DNA of 64,000 bases from the NCBI GenBank assembly GCA_910574255.1, contig CAJTAK010000005.1, positions 23,184 through 87,183 of the forward strand, given 5' to 3'. The translations under genes and the position numbers were made by a program. This stretch comes from Clostridia bacterium. Lineage in GTDB: Bacteria > Bacillota > Clostridia > Lachnospirales > Lachnospiraceae. The notes beneath the pieces were generated by a model, which saw only the letters and a program-made list of their open reading frames with translations, searched no databases and was not told the DNA's origin. Positions 25,383 to 34,235 of this stretch are shown piece by piece (position 1 is the stretch's first letter; every line of letters begins with the position of its first letter).

Positions 25383-26117
25383 ATGAAACGTTCGGAACTG
25401 AATAGGATTATCGGGAAAACAATCCGCTTTATGGAGGAGGAGAAAGGTCTTCCTATGCCAGGCTTTGCACACTGGGGCCCCGAGGACTGGAAGAAAGCCG
25501 GAGAGGACTACCAGGAGTTGGTGGATAATATGCTTGGCTGGGATATCTCGGACTTTGGAAGTGGGGACTTTAAAAAGATTGGCCTTACGATCTTTACATA
25601 TAGAAACGGCAATTTTCACAACAAGGAAAAATATCCAAAGCCTTATGCCGAGAAGCTTCTTCTGGTTGATGACGGTCAGATTCTCCCATATCATTATCAC
25701 TGGAGCAAGATGGAGGATATTATCAACAAGGGCGGAGGAGACTTGGTGATTACCCTCTATAATGCAACAAAAGAAGATTTTGAGGATGTAGAGGGAGGAC
25801 GCAGTGGAAAGAAAGGAACCTTTGATACAACTCCTGTTACGGTCAGTGTGGACGGACATACAGTGACGGTTCCGGCAGGCGGTCAGGTCACCTTGAAGCC
25901 GGGGGAGAGCATTACCTTAAAGCCGGGTCAGTACCATTCCTGGCAGGGAGTACCGGGAACCGGACCGGTTATGCTGTTTGAGGTGTCTACCACCAATGAT
26001 GATACGATTGACAACCGTTTCCATACGGCCGGAGAGAGGATTCCGGAAATTATAGAGGACGAAGAGCCCAAGTATCTCATTTTTGCGGATTACAAGGACT
26101 ACTATGGAAACAAATAA
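25383..26117 (+). CDS. D-lyxose ketol-isomerase family protein
   Basis: This 244-residue cupin-type protein starts at ATG 25383 behind AAAGGAG. Metal-binding residues are visible in LPYHYHWSKMEDI (about 95) and in PGQYHSWQGVPG (about 180), as in D-lyxose isomerases (EC 5.3.1.15), which interconvert D-lyxose with D-xylulose and often D-mannose with D-fructose. It is the first gene of the sugar locus. The family is well recognised, but the natural substrate here is not certain. Confidence 0.85.
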   Translation: MKRSELNRIIGKTIRFMEEEKGLPMPGFAHWGPEDWKKAGEDYQELVDNMLGWDISDFGSGDFKKIGLTIFTYRNGNFHNKEKYPKPYAEKLLLVDDGQILPYHYHWSKMEDIINKGGGDLVITLYNATKEDFEDVEGGRSGKKGTFDTTPVTVSVDGHTVTVPAGGQVTLKPGESITLKPGQYHSWQGVPGTGPVMLFEVSTTNDDTIDNRFHTAGERIPEIIEDEEPKYLIFADYKDYYGNK

Positions 26118-26192
26118 ACACATAGAATCGTATTTAATGGCACGCTGCTGTGCTTATTAAATAAAAAGAAAAGTAAATGGAGGTAAAAACAA

Positions 26193-27317
26193 ATGAAAAA
26201 GTTACTGGCAATGTTACTGGCTGTAACAGTATTCGGAGCGACTCTCGCAGGCTGTGGTTCTAAAGGAGAAGAACCGGCTGCACCTGCAGAGGAGACTGAG
26301 GCACCAGCAGATGCAGAAGAACCGGCAGAAGCAGAAACGGAAGCTCCTGAGGCTGCACCTGCCGGGGAAGAAGACACCATGACCATGGATGAAGTAATTG
26401 CTGCGGTTCAGGCGTCAGATGTACCCAAGGATTTAAAGCTTGGATATGTCTGCATGAATCTGGCAAATCCCTGGTTCGTACAGGTGGTAGAGGGCTTCAA
26501 TGATGCCTGCAAGGAAATGGGATTAAGCGAGCCGCTGACCATTGATTCTCAGTATGATGTTGACAAGCAGGTTTCTGATGTTGAGACTCTTGTAAACGAC
26601 AACTACAATGCAATTATGATTTCTCCAATTGATCAAAATGCATTGGAGAGCATTGTGACAACTGCCAATGAGGCAGGTATTGTAACCAGTTGTGCAGCAC
26701 AGAGTGTTGACATTTCTGATTTCCGTTACATCTGCGAGGAGTATTCTTATGGGCAGGCAATCGGAAAGAATGCAGCAAACTGGATTAATGAGAATCTGGC
26801 GGATCAGGAAGAAGTTCAGGTTTGCCTGATTACACAGGACAATGTAGCAGACACGATTGCACGTGCGGACGGCATTCAGGATACTTTGGAAGCAGAGTGC
26901 AAAAATATAAATATTGTTGCACGTCAGGCAGGTGATACACCTGAACTTGGACTTCAGATTGTTGAAAGTACACTGGCAGCTTATCCGGATCTTCAGGTAG
27001 TAGTTGCATCTAACGATTCCGGCGGAATTGGCGGATATCAGGCAATGGTAAATGCAGGCTATACAGGTGACGATCCTGTTGCGGTATTCTCCGGTGATGC
27101 TACAGATGAAGCTTTGAACAATATGCTTGAAGAGAATACCATTTACAGAGGAACCGTAGACTTGTTCCCATACGCTTGCGGCTATGAGTCGGCTTATCAG
27201 TTGGTATACTATATTATGAACGGAAAACCGGCAGCAACCAAGACAGTAATCTTCGATCCGGTACTTGTTCCCCTGGCAGACTTGCTGGATGGTACTTATA
27301 AGTACGATCCCTCCTAA
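26193..27317 (+). CDS. Sugar ABC transporter substrate-binding lipoprotein (RbsB-like)
   Basis: This 374-residue protein has a signal peptide with lipobox LAGC (Cys about residue 24), then an Ala/Glu/Pro-rich linker (27-60), a common surface tether in Lachnospiraceae. The periplasmic-binding-protein type I fold follows, beginning LKLGYVCMNLANPWFVQVV. The start is ATG 26193 behind GGAGG. It captures the sugar outside the membrane and hands it to the ATPase and permease downstream. A strong hairpin after its stop codon probably makes its mRNA segment more abundant than the rest. Confidence 0.93.
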   Translation: MKKLLAMLLAVTVFGATLAGCGSKGEEPAAPAEETEAPADAEEPAEAETEAPEAAPAGEEDTMTMDEVIAAVQASDVPKDLKLGYVCMNLANPWFVQVVEGFNDACKEMGLSEPLTIDSQYDVDKQVSDVETLVNDNYNAIMISPIDQNALESIVTTANEAGIVTSCAAQSVDISDFRYICEEYSYGQAIGKNAANWINENLADQEEVQVCLITQDNVADTIARADGIQDTLEAECKNINIVARQAGDTPELGLQIVESTLAAYPDLQVVVASNDSGGIGGYQAMVNAGYTGDDPVAVFSGDATDEALNNMLEENTIYRGTVDLFPYACGYESAYQLVYYIMNGKPAATKTVIFDPVLVPLADLLDGTYKYDPS

Positions 27318-27353
27318 GGGAAACGTGATTTAAGAATTAAATATGTAGTTGAA

Positions 27354-27390
27354 CATGGGGGCTGTTGTAAAATGTGCGACAGCCCCCGTG
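27354..27390 (+). terminator. Intercistronic hairpin after substrate-binding protein gene
   Basis: The 12-bp stem is CATGGGGGCTGT (27354-27365) with ACAGCCCCCGTG (27379-27390), one G-U pair, loop TGTAAAATGTGCG. There is no long T-run, so partial termination or 3'-end protection fits best. The loop resembles other hairpins in the window. Confidence 0.65.
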
Positions 27391-27437
27391 TAAGTTAAGT
27401 GTTATAGCCCATGAATGAAAAGTGCAGGAATGGAGGG

Positions 27438-28928
27438 ATGGAAGTGGAAGATGTGATCCTGAGAGTTCAAGACATATGCAAATATTATCCCGGTGTCAAG
27501 GCGTTGGACGGAGTGTCTTTCGAGGTAAAACGGGGAGAAGTCCATGCGATCTGTGGTGAAAACGGTGCCGGAAAATCTACTTTTATAAAAATCCTGACAG
27601 GGGCGATTGAACCCACGTCAGGCAGTATCGCATTTAATGGAAAAACATACGAAAAGTTGAATCCAAAACAGTCTATGGAACTTGGAATCAGCGTAATCTA
27701 TCAGGAATTCAGTCTGGTGCCCTATCTGACTGTTGCGGAAAATATCTTTTATGGAAGAGAAGTAAAAAAGGGTATTTTTCGGGATGTAAGTGTCATGGAA
27801 GAAAAAGCCAGAGAGCTTTGCATGGAAATGGGTGTAGATCTGGATGTTCGCAAGCGGGTATGTGATCTGGGAGTTGCTTATCAGCAGATTGTAGAGATTT
27901 TGAAAGCTGTTTCCAGAAATACGGAATTTATTATTATGGATGAGCCCACAGCACCTCTTACCATTAAAGAGACAGAAGTTTTTTTCAAGATTATTGAAAA
28001 GCTGAAAAAAGAAAAGGTAACTATTATCTTTATATCACATCGCTTGGAAGAGGTATTTGAACTTTGCGATCGGGCGAGTGTTTTCTGTGACGGAAAGTAT
28101 ATTGTGACAAAAGAGATTGATGAGTTAGATAGGAAGCAGCTTATTGCTTATATGGTAGGCCGGGAACTTTCGGATGACTATCCGGTTCCCAATCGTCAGA
28201 TTGGGGAGACGGTTCTGAAAGTGGAGGGACTGATGAATAAGCAAGTAAAAAATGTAAGTTTTGAGATAAAGAAAGGAGAGATCCTTGGGTTTGGCGGTTT
28301 GGTTGGAGCCGGACGTACAGAACTGGTTCGGGCACTCTATGGAGCAGATCCCATTCAAGCCGGAGAGATTACGCTCATGGGAAAGAAGTACCACCCCAAA
28401 AATCCGAGAACCGGGTTGAACGCAGGCATTGGCCTGATTCCGGAGGATCGAAAAGCTCAGGGCGTAGTGCTTTCCCTGCCTATTCGGGAGAATATTGTTT
28501 ACAGTATTCTGAAAAAGGTATCCAGATTCTTTTTCATGGATAAGAAGAAGGAAAAGGATTATGTGGAAGGGTATATTAATGACTTGAATATTAAAACACC
28601 CGGAGCAGAACAGCTGGTGAAAAATTTATCCGGTGGAAATCAACAGAAAGTGGTGCTGGCAAAGGCAATGGCTACCAATTGTGATATTTTGATTTTTGAT
28701 GAACCCACCAGAGGAATTGATGTAGGTGCTAAGCAGGAGATTTATGGTTTGATGTGCAAACTGGTAGAATCCGGAAAGAGTGTGATTATGATCAGTTCTG
28801 AGATGCCGGAGTTGCTTGGCATGTCGGATCGAATTCTGGTTATGAGTAACGGAACGATAGCAGGAGAACTTAGCAGAAGTGAATACAGCCAGGCAAAAGT
28901 ACTGGAGATGGCTTCCAGCCAGCTATAA
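27438..28928 (+). CDS. Sugar ABC transporter ATP-binding protein (RbsA-like, two ATPase domains)
   Basis: This 496-residue protein has two ATPase domains. The first has Walker A GENGAGKST and Walker B FIIMDEPTAPL, with the signature replaced by LGVAYQQ. The second has a degenerate Walker A (GLVGAGRTEL), a true signature NLSGGNQQKV and Walker B ILIFDEPTRG. This asymmetry is normal for RbsA/MglA/XylG proteins. The start is ATG 27438 with AGGA at 8 nt; the upstream ATG at 27411 has no site. It energises import with the permease at 28977. Confidence 0.93.
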   Translation: MEVEDVILRVQDICKYYPGVKALDGVSFEVKRGEVHAICGENGAGKSTFIKILTGAIEPTSGSIAFNGKTYEKLNPKQSMELGISVIYQEFSLVPYLTVAENIFYGREVKKGIFRDVSVMEEKARELCMEMGVDLDVRKRVCDLGVAYQQIVEILKAVSRNTEFIIMDEPTAPLTIKETEVFFKIIEKLKKEKVTIIFISHRLEEVFELCDRASVFCDGKYIVTKEIDELDRKQLIAYMVGRELSDDYPVPNRQIGETVLKVEGLMNKQVKNVSFEIKKGEILGFGGLVGAGRTELVRALYGADPIQAGEITLMGKKYHPKNPRTGLNAGIGLIPEDRKAQGVVLSLPIRENIVYSILKKVSRFFFMDKKKEKDYVEGYINDLNIKTPGAEQLVKNLSGGNQQKVVLAKAMATNCDILIFDEPTRGIDVGAKQEIYGLMCKLVESGKSVIMISSEMPELLGMSDRILVMSNGTIAGELSRSEYSQAKVLEMASSQL

Positions 28929-28976
28929 TTTCAAAAAGCAGTACTGTGAGGAACCGAAATAGGAGGATTTAAGAAA

Positions 28977-29945
28977 ATGAAAAAAAATAATAAAGCAGTT
29001 ATAGTGCTTTTAAATTATGGTATTATTGTGGCGTTTTTGCTGATGATTGTAATTTTTTCCATCGCATCTCATAATTTTTTAACAACGAATACGGCATTTA
29101 CTATTTTAAAACAAGTATCTATTACAGGAATTATTTCTATCGGAATGACCTTGGTACTGCTTACCGGAGGCATTGATCTTTCCGTAGGCTCCATAGCTGG
29201 TGTTACGGCCGTAACTGCTGCTATCTGTCTGAAAAATTTTGAACTGCCAATTTTGCTGACGTGTATCATTGCATTATTGTTAGCCATTGTCTATGGAGCG
29301 ATTAGCGGCGTTTGTGTGACAAAGATGAATATGCCGCCTTTTATTGCCACTCTGGGTGTTCAAACCTCCCTTAGGGGACTGGCTTACATTGTTACCGGAG
29401 GACTTCCGGTATATGGATTTACCAAGGCATTCAGCCGTTTTGCAGCCGCTTCTTTGTTTGGCATACCCTTGCAGGTCCTTCTGGCTGTAGTACTGTTCGT
29501 CATATTTATTATTATGTTGACAAAGACAACCTTAGGGCGTTATCTTTATGGCGTGGGTGGCAACGAGGAGGCTTCAAGGCTTTCCGGTGTGAATGTTACA
29601 AACATTAAGATCATGGCATACAGCATCAGTGGATTTCTTTCCGGAATCGCAGGGCTGGTATTGCTGTCTAAGACCAGTTCGGGTCAGCCCTCTTCCGGAA
29701 GCGGATATGAGATGGATGCTATTACCGCAGCGGTGATTGGCGGTGTATCCTTAAGTGGTGGCGAAGGCCGGCTGTCTATGGTGATTATCGGTGTGTTGCT
29801 GATGGGAACTTTACAGACAGGTATGATTATGTGTGGTATTAATGATTACGTTCAGCAGTTGGTAAAGGGAATTGTGTTGATTGCCGCAGTTGCTTACTCC
29901 CAGTTCTCCCAGAAGATTCGGAACCGTATGGTGGCTGCTTCTTAA
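28977..29945 (+). CDS. Sugar ABC transporter permease (RbsC-like)
   Basis: This 322-residue protein has about nine hydrophobic segments, with the RbsC/BPD_transp_2 hallmark LTGGIDLSVGSIAGV (about residue 62) and the cytoplasmic coupling segment GGNEEASRLSGVNV (about 197). The start is ATG 28977 behind AGGAGG. It forms the membrane channel, as a homodimer in this family, for the importer encoded by the two preceding genes. Confidence 0.93.
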   Translation: MKKNNKAVIVLLNYGIIVAFLLMIVIFSIASHNFLTTNTAFTILKQVSITGIISIGMTLVLLTGGIDLSVGSIAGVTAVTAAICLKNFELPILLTCIIALLLAIVYGAISGVCVTKMNMPPFIATLGVQTSLRGLAYIVTGGLPVYGFTKAFSRFAAASLFGIPLQVLLAVVLFVIFIIMLTKTTLGRYLYGVGGNEEASRLSGVNVTNIKIMAYSISGFLSGIAGLVLLSKTSSGQPSSGSGYEMDAITAAVIGGVSLSGGEGRLSMVIIGVLLMGTLQTGMIMCGINDYVQQLVKGIVLIAAVAYSQFSQKIRNRMVAAS

Positions 29946-29994
29946 TATCTGGGCTGTGAACTGAAAATAATAGAGTTTGCGGAGGCATAAGGTT

Positions 29995-31482
29995 ATGGCG
30001 GTAGTAGGAATTGATATTGGGGCGACAGGAAGCAAATGCTGTGTTTACAGTGAGAATGGAAGACTTTTGGCGGAAGCTTATGAAAGTTATCAGGGCAAAT
30101 CAGGAGCCGGTATCTACGAGGTAGAGGCCGAACAGGTATGGGAGGGCACTAAATGTGCAGTACGGCGTGCCACAAGCGGGATTTCGGATATACAGACAAT
30201 TGCACTGACTTCTTTTGGAGAGTCTTTTGTTCTTCTGGACGAAGCGGATCGTCCCTTGACCTCCTTTATGCTCTATTCAGATAACAGGGGTGCACAAGAG
30301 AGCCTGGAATTGCAAAAAGAGTTTGGAGCAAAGGCATTCAGCCAGCTTATGGGTGTAAAGCCCAGTTCTATGATGAGTGCCCCCAAGCTTATGTGGGTGA
30401 AAAAACATTATCCGGATTTGTTTGCACAGACCAGACGTATTTTATTTGGTGCAGATTATATTATATATTGTCTCTGTGGGGCATTTGTAACAGATTATAC
30501 CTTGGCGGCCAGAACTGCGATGTTTGATGTACATAAAATGGATTGGAATGATAAAGTTCTTAAGTTCGTTGGTGTGTCCAGAGAGCAGCTTCCCAAACCA
30601 CTTCCAACGGGAAGTGTCGTTGGCGAGATTAGCGGAAAAATTGCCAGGGAATTGGGATTGCCGGAGCATGTGGCAATTGTGGCCGGTTGCCATGATCAGG
30701 TAGCTTCTGCAATAGGGACAGGAATTTTAAAGCCGGGAATGGCGATTGACAGTGTGGGAAGCCTGGAGTGTATTACCAGCTTTTATGAGGGATGTCCGGA
30801 ATATCTGGCACTCTATCAGGGCGGCTATGCGATTGTGCCTTATGTTTTGCCGGGAGCCTATGTGACTTATGCATTTTCCCTTACAGGCGGTTCTCTGCTG
30901 CATTGGTGCAGGGAACACATTGGAAAACAGGAGCGTGAGATGGCTCAAAAACAGGGAAAAAGCTTTTACCAATATCTGGATGAAACTATGGCGGATACGC
31001 CCACAGATCTGTTGGTTTTGCCCCATTTTACCGGAGCGGGCACACCTTATATGGACAGTGAATCCAGAGGGGCTATCATAGGTCTGACGACGGAGACTAG
31101 ACTGGAGGAGATCTATCGGGCCATGATGGAGGGAAGTACCTATGAGATGCGGTATAATTTGGAAAGACTTTCAGAGGGCGGACTCCATGTGAAAGAGCTT
31201 CGGGCTACAGGCGGAGGCTCTCAGTCAGCCCAATGGCTGCAGATCAAAGCAGATATTTTGAATATTCCCATTACTTCCCAGGGTGATTATCGGGCAGGCG
31301 GGATAGGATGTGCTATGCTGGCCGGAAAAGCAACAGGAGTATTCTCCAGTTTGAAAGAAGCGGCAGAGGTTTTTGTGAAACAGGGGAAAACCTATGAACC
31401 CAGGCAGCATGTACGAGAGCAATATAACAGGAACTATGAGCGTTATCAGAATTTATATCAAGCAGTAAAAATGGTTTTGTGA
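29995..31482 (+). CDS. FGGY-family carbohydrate kinase, first paralogue
   Basis: This 495-residue protein starts at ATG 29995 behind GGAGG (9 nt). It has an N-terminal ribonuclease-H-like phosphate-binding loop (VVGIDIGATGSKCCVYS) and a C-terminal half with the FGGY signature region (YEMRYNLERLSEGGLHVKEL, then RATGGGSQSAQWLQ). FGGY kinases phosphorylate sugars or polyols such as xylulose, ribulose or glycerol. It is clearly homologous to the next gene, which suggests a tandem duplication with divergence of substrate or a heteromeric arrangement. Confidence 0.92.
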   Translation: MAVVGIDIGATGSKCCVYSENGRLLAEAYESYQGKSGAGIYEVEAEQVWEGTKCAVRRATSGISDIQTIALTSFGESFVLLDEADRPLTSFMLYSDNRGAQESLELQKEFGAKAFSQLMGVKPSSMMSAPKLMWVKKHYPDLFAQTRRILFGADYIIYCLCGAFVTDYTLAARTAMFDVHKMDWNDKVLKFVGVSREQLPKPLPTGSVVGEISGKIARELGLPEHVAIVAGCHDQVASAIGTGILKPGMAIDSVGSLECITSFYEGCPEYLALYQGGYAIVPYVLPGAYVTYAFSLTGGSLLHWCREHIGKQEREMAQKQGKSFYQYLDETMADTPTDLLVLPHFTGAGTPYMDSESRGAIIGLTTETRLEEIYRAMMEGSTYEMRYNLERLSEGGLHVKELRATGGGSQSAQWLQIKADILNIPITSQGDYRAGGIGCAMLAGKATGVFSSLKEAAEVFVKQGKTYEPRQHVREQYNRNYERYQNLYQAVKMVL

Positions 31483-31515
31483 AAATAGATGTGAATGGAG
31501 AAAGAAGGGATCAGA

Positions 31516-33030
31516 ATGGCCATAGCGGGTGTGGATGTGGGTACTACAGGCTGTAAATGTACGGTATGTGATTCGGACGGCAGTCTGTTGAGAGAGGCAT
31601 ATCGGGAATATGATATTCAAAAAGATGACGATGGACGGGAATTGGACGCCTGGGAGGTTTGGACAAATGTAAAAGCAGTGATCCGGCAAGCTGTATCAGG
31701 AATTGACAGGATTCACGCCATTGGAATTACATCTTTTGGTGAAACTACAATTTTCGTTGGAGAAAATGATAAGCCTTTGATGAATTCATTGCTTTATGTA
31801 GATCCCAGAGGGGAGGAGCAGTGCAAAAAGCTGATAAATTATTTTGGAAGAGATTATCTGTTTCAGATAACCGGAATTAATCCGCACGCTATGTACAGTA
31901 TTTCCAAGTTAATGTGGGTGGCGGAGAACCGCCGGGACGTCTATGAGAGAACAAAACACATCTGCCAGTTTGGAGATTATATTGTCTATATGTTGAGTGG
32001 CGTTTGGCAGATCGATTATTCTCTGGCTTGCCGTACGATGGCTTTTGATTATCGGAAACTGGACTGGGCAGAAGATATTCTGCAATTTGCGGGAATTGAT
32101 AAAGGGCTGATGTCTGCGTCGGCACCTACCGGAAGCACGGCAGGGCTGATTCGTAAAGAAATGGCCTCAGAGCTTGGGCTTTCAGAGGATACTCTTATTG
32201 TATCAGGCTGCCATGATCAGATTGCAGCAGCGATTGGAACCGGTTGTCTGAAGCGTGGAATGGCAGTAGACGGTACAGGAACGGTGGAATGTATTACGCC
32301 TATTTTTTCACATCCCCAGTGTTCAAAGGCAATGCAGAAATATAATTTTGTTATGGTGCCTTATGTGGAGAAAGACACTTATGTAACCTATGCTTTTTCT
32401 TTTAATGGTGGCTCTCTGCTGAAATGGTATCGGGACAACCTGGCGGCCCTGGAGGCGGAGAGATTCCGAAAAAACGGTATAAATCCCTATGACGGCTTTA
32501 ATGAACAGATGAAAAAGGGAGAACCTTCCGGACTTCTGGTGCTGCCGTATTTCTCAGGTTCAGCAACACCTTACATGGATGGAGAAATTACGGGTGCTAT
32601 ATTGGGAATACGTGACAATACGACTTCCATAGATCTCTATCAGGGATTGATGGAAGGGGTTACCTATGAAATGCGTTTGAATCTGGAATGCTTAAAAGAG
32701 GCAGGAATTGAGGTGACAGAACTCCGGGCTACAGGTGGTGGAGCACAGGCAGAGGTGTGGCTGCAGATGAAAGCAGATATCCTCAACAAGAAGATTGTTA
32801 CTTTGGGAAATGCCCAATCCGGAACATTGGGATGTATTATGATGGCCGGAACTGCCTGCGGCATTTATAGGAATTTGGAAGAAGCGGCGAAAGTTTTTGT
32901 GAAGACAGGCAAAGAATATCTGCCGGATCCAAAGAAACATAAAATGTATGAAGCTTTTTATGTAAAATATAAAAGACTGTACGAGGCGGTCGGCCGTGTT
33001 TGGAAAGAGGATGATGGCAGAACCGCATAA
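31516..33030 (+). CDS. FGGY-family carbohydrate kinase, second paralogue
   Basis: This 504-residue protein starts at ATG 31516 behind GAAGGG. It has the same two-domain plan as its upstream neighbour: IAGVDVGTTGCKCTVCD at the N-terminus, GCHDQIAAAIGTG in the middle and ELRATGGGAQAEVWLQMKAD near residue 400. Both paralogues keep the ATP and sugar-binding signatures, so both are probably active. Two kinases in one locus may act on two intermediates, for example an isomer pair made by the isomerase and the dehydrogenase. Confidence 0.92.
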   Translation: MAIAGVDVGTTGCKCTVCDSDGSLLREAYREYDIQKDDDGRELDAWEVWTNVKAVIRQAVSGIDRIHAIGITSFGETTIFVGENDKPLMNSLLYVDPRGEEQCKKLINYFGRDYLFQITGINPHAMYSISKLMWVAENRRDVYERTKHICQFGDYIVYMLSGVWQIDYSLACRTMAFDYRKLDWAEDILQFAGIDKGLMSASAPTGSTAGLIRKEMASELGLSEDTLIVSGCHDQIAAAIGTGCLKRGMAVDGTGTVECITPIFSHPQCSKAMQKYNFVMVPYVEKDTYVTYAFSFNGGSLLKWYRDNLAALEAERFRKNGINPYDGFNEQMKKGEPSGLLVLPYFSGSATPYMDGEITGAILGIRDNTTSIDLYQGLMEGVTYEMRLNLECLKEAGIEVTELRATGGGAQAEVWLQMKADILNKKIVTLGNAQSGTLGCIMMAGTACGIYRNLEEAAKVFVKTGKEYLPDPKKHKMYEAFYVKYKRLYEAVGRVWKEDDGRTA

Positions 33031-33047
33031 AAGAGAGGAAGATAAAG

Positions 33048-34055
33048 ATGCCAATTATTACAGAGAAAGAAAAGGTAATAAAAATATATGAAGAGGCTGC
33101 GAAAAAGGGATGGGTGGTTCCCTGTCTCTGCACGGAGAATCTGACCACCACAGAAGCAATTATTTCCGCAGCCAGTGAGTTTGCAAAGGATCACGGATTG
33201 AAGAGCGTACCTGTAACACTGGCTATTACGGTTCAATATGAGCATCGCTCTCAGTCTCGAAATTATACGCACAGCAGAAATTGGGAGACCGGATTGAAGC
33301 TTTTCCAGGCAGATGCGGAAGTGTTAATGCGAAAGGGCGGCGATTATGAGAACGTGGATTTGCTGCTTCATCTGGATCATGTGCAGCATGATTTGGATGC
33401 GGAACTTTGTGAAAGTGATTTAAGTGATTTTTCCACGATTATGTATGATGCTTCTAACCTGCCGCTGGAGGAAAACATAGCAAAGACAAGAGCCTTTGTT
33501 GAGAAAAAGGGACAGGAGATTATGATTGAGGGAGCCTGCGATGAGATTGTGGATGCAGGCGGCGAGGCGCACAATGATATTACTACCGCAGATAAATGCG
33601 CAGATTATATGAAGCGTACAGGGGTGGATATGGTAGTGGCAAATCTGGGAACGGAGCATCGGGCTTCCGGAAAGGATTTAAAATATCACGGGGAGGCGGC
33701 ACGTGCCATAAAAGAGCTGATTGGCCCAAAGATTGTCCTTCATGGAACATCTTCCGTGTCGAATGAACAGGTACGCAGATTATTTGACGACGGTGTCTGC
33801 AAGGTGAATATCTGGACTGCCCTGGAGCGTGACGCATCACCGAAGCTTCTGGAATTTCTAGTACATCATGCATCTGAGGCTGCAGGGCCAAAGATGGCAG
33901 AAGCGCTTAAAAGGGACGGATATCTGACAGAAAAGTGTGCAACCGGAGAAAAGGAATCCTTAACAGCTTTTACTACGGTTGCCCGTCAGGACGTGATTTT
34001 CCAGGCGATGAAGAAAATGGTTCGGGAGTATCTGGATATGTGGTATGTTTTTTAA
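33048..34055 (+). CDS. Class II (zinc) fructose-bisphosphate aldolase family protein
   Basis: This 335-residue TIM barrel has metal ligands in LLHLDHVQHDL (about residue 107), a MYDASNLPLEENIAKT segment and a later IVLHGTSSVSNEQ region, typical of the FbaA/GatY/KbaY superfamily. An NLGTEHRASG loop takes the place of the usual 'GTxHG' segment, so the substrate is probably not ordinary fructose-1,6-bisphosphate. The start is ATG 33048 behind GAGAGGAAG. It would split a phosphorylated ketose formed by the kinases. Confidence 0.85.
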   Translation: MPIITEKEKVIKIYEEAAKKGWVVPCLCTENLTTTEAIISAASEFAKDHGLKSVPVTLAITVQYEHRSQSRNYTHSRNWETGLKLFQADAEVLMRKGGDYENVDLLLHLDHVQHDLDAELCESDLSDFSTIMYDASNLPLEENIAKTRAFVEKKGQEIMIEGACDEIVDAGGEAHNDITTADKCADYMKRTGVDMVVANLGTEHRASGKDLKYHGEAARAIKELIGPKIVLHGTSSVSNEQVRRLFDDGVCKVNIWTALERDASPKLLEFLVHHASEAAGPKMAEALKRDGYLTEKCATGEKESLTAFTTVARQDVIFQAMKKMVREYLDMWYVF

Positions 34056-34057
34056 CT

Positions 34058-34212
34058 ACCCTTTAGTGCTATTGCGCAGCAATTTTTAACAGTAAAGTCG
34101 CAAAGACGCACGAGAGGAACTTTCATGAGAGTCCTTTCGAATGGAAGTTTCTCTCATTACAGGTGTGTTGAAGCGACTTTACCCTTTAGTGCTATTGCGC
34201 AGCAATTTTTAA
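34058..34212 (+). repeat. Inverted-repeat element flanked by 32-bp direct repeats
   Basis: A 32-bp sequence (starting ACCCTTTAGTGCTATTGCGC) occurs at 34058-34089 and again at 34181-34212. Between them lies a hairpin: outer stem TAAAGTCGC (34093-34101) with GCGACTTTA (34173-34181), and inner stem GAGAGGAACTTTCAT with ATGGAAGTTTCTCTC (two mismatches). The second direct repeat ends 23 bp before the dehydrogenase start. Confidence 0.75.
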
Positions 34213-34235
34213 ATAAGAAAGGAATGGCGAAATAT

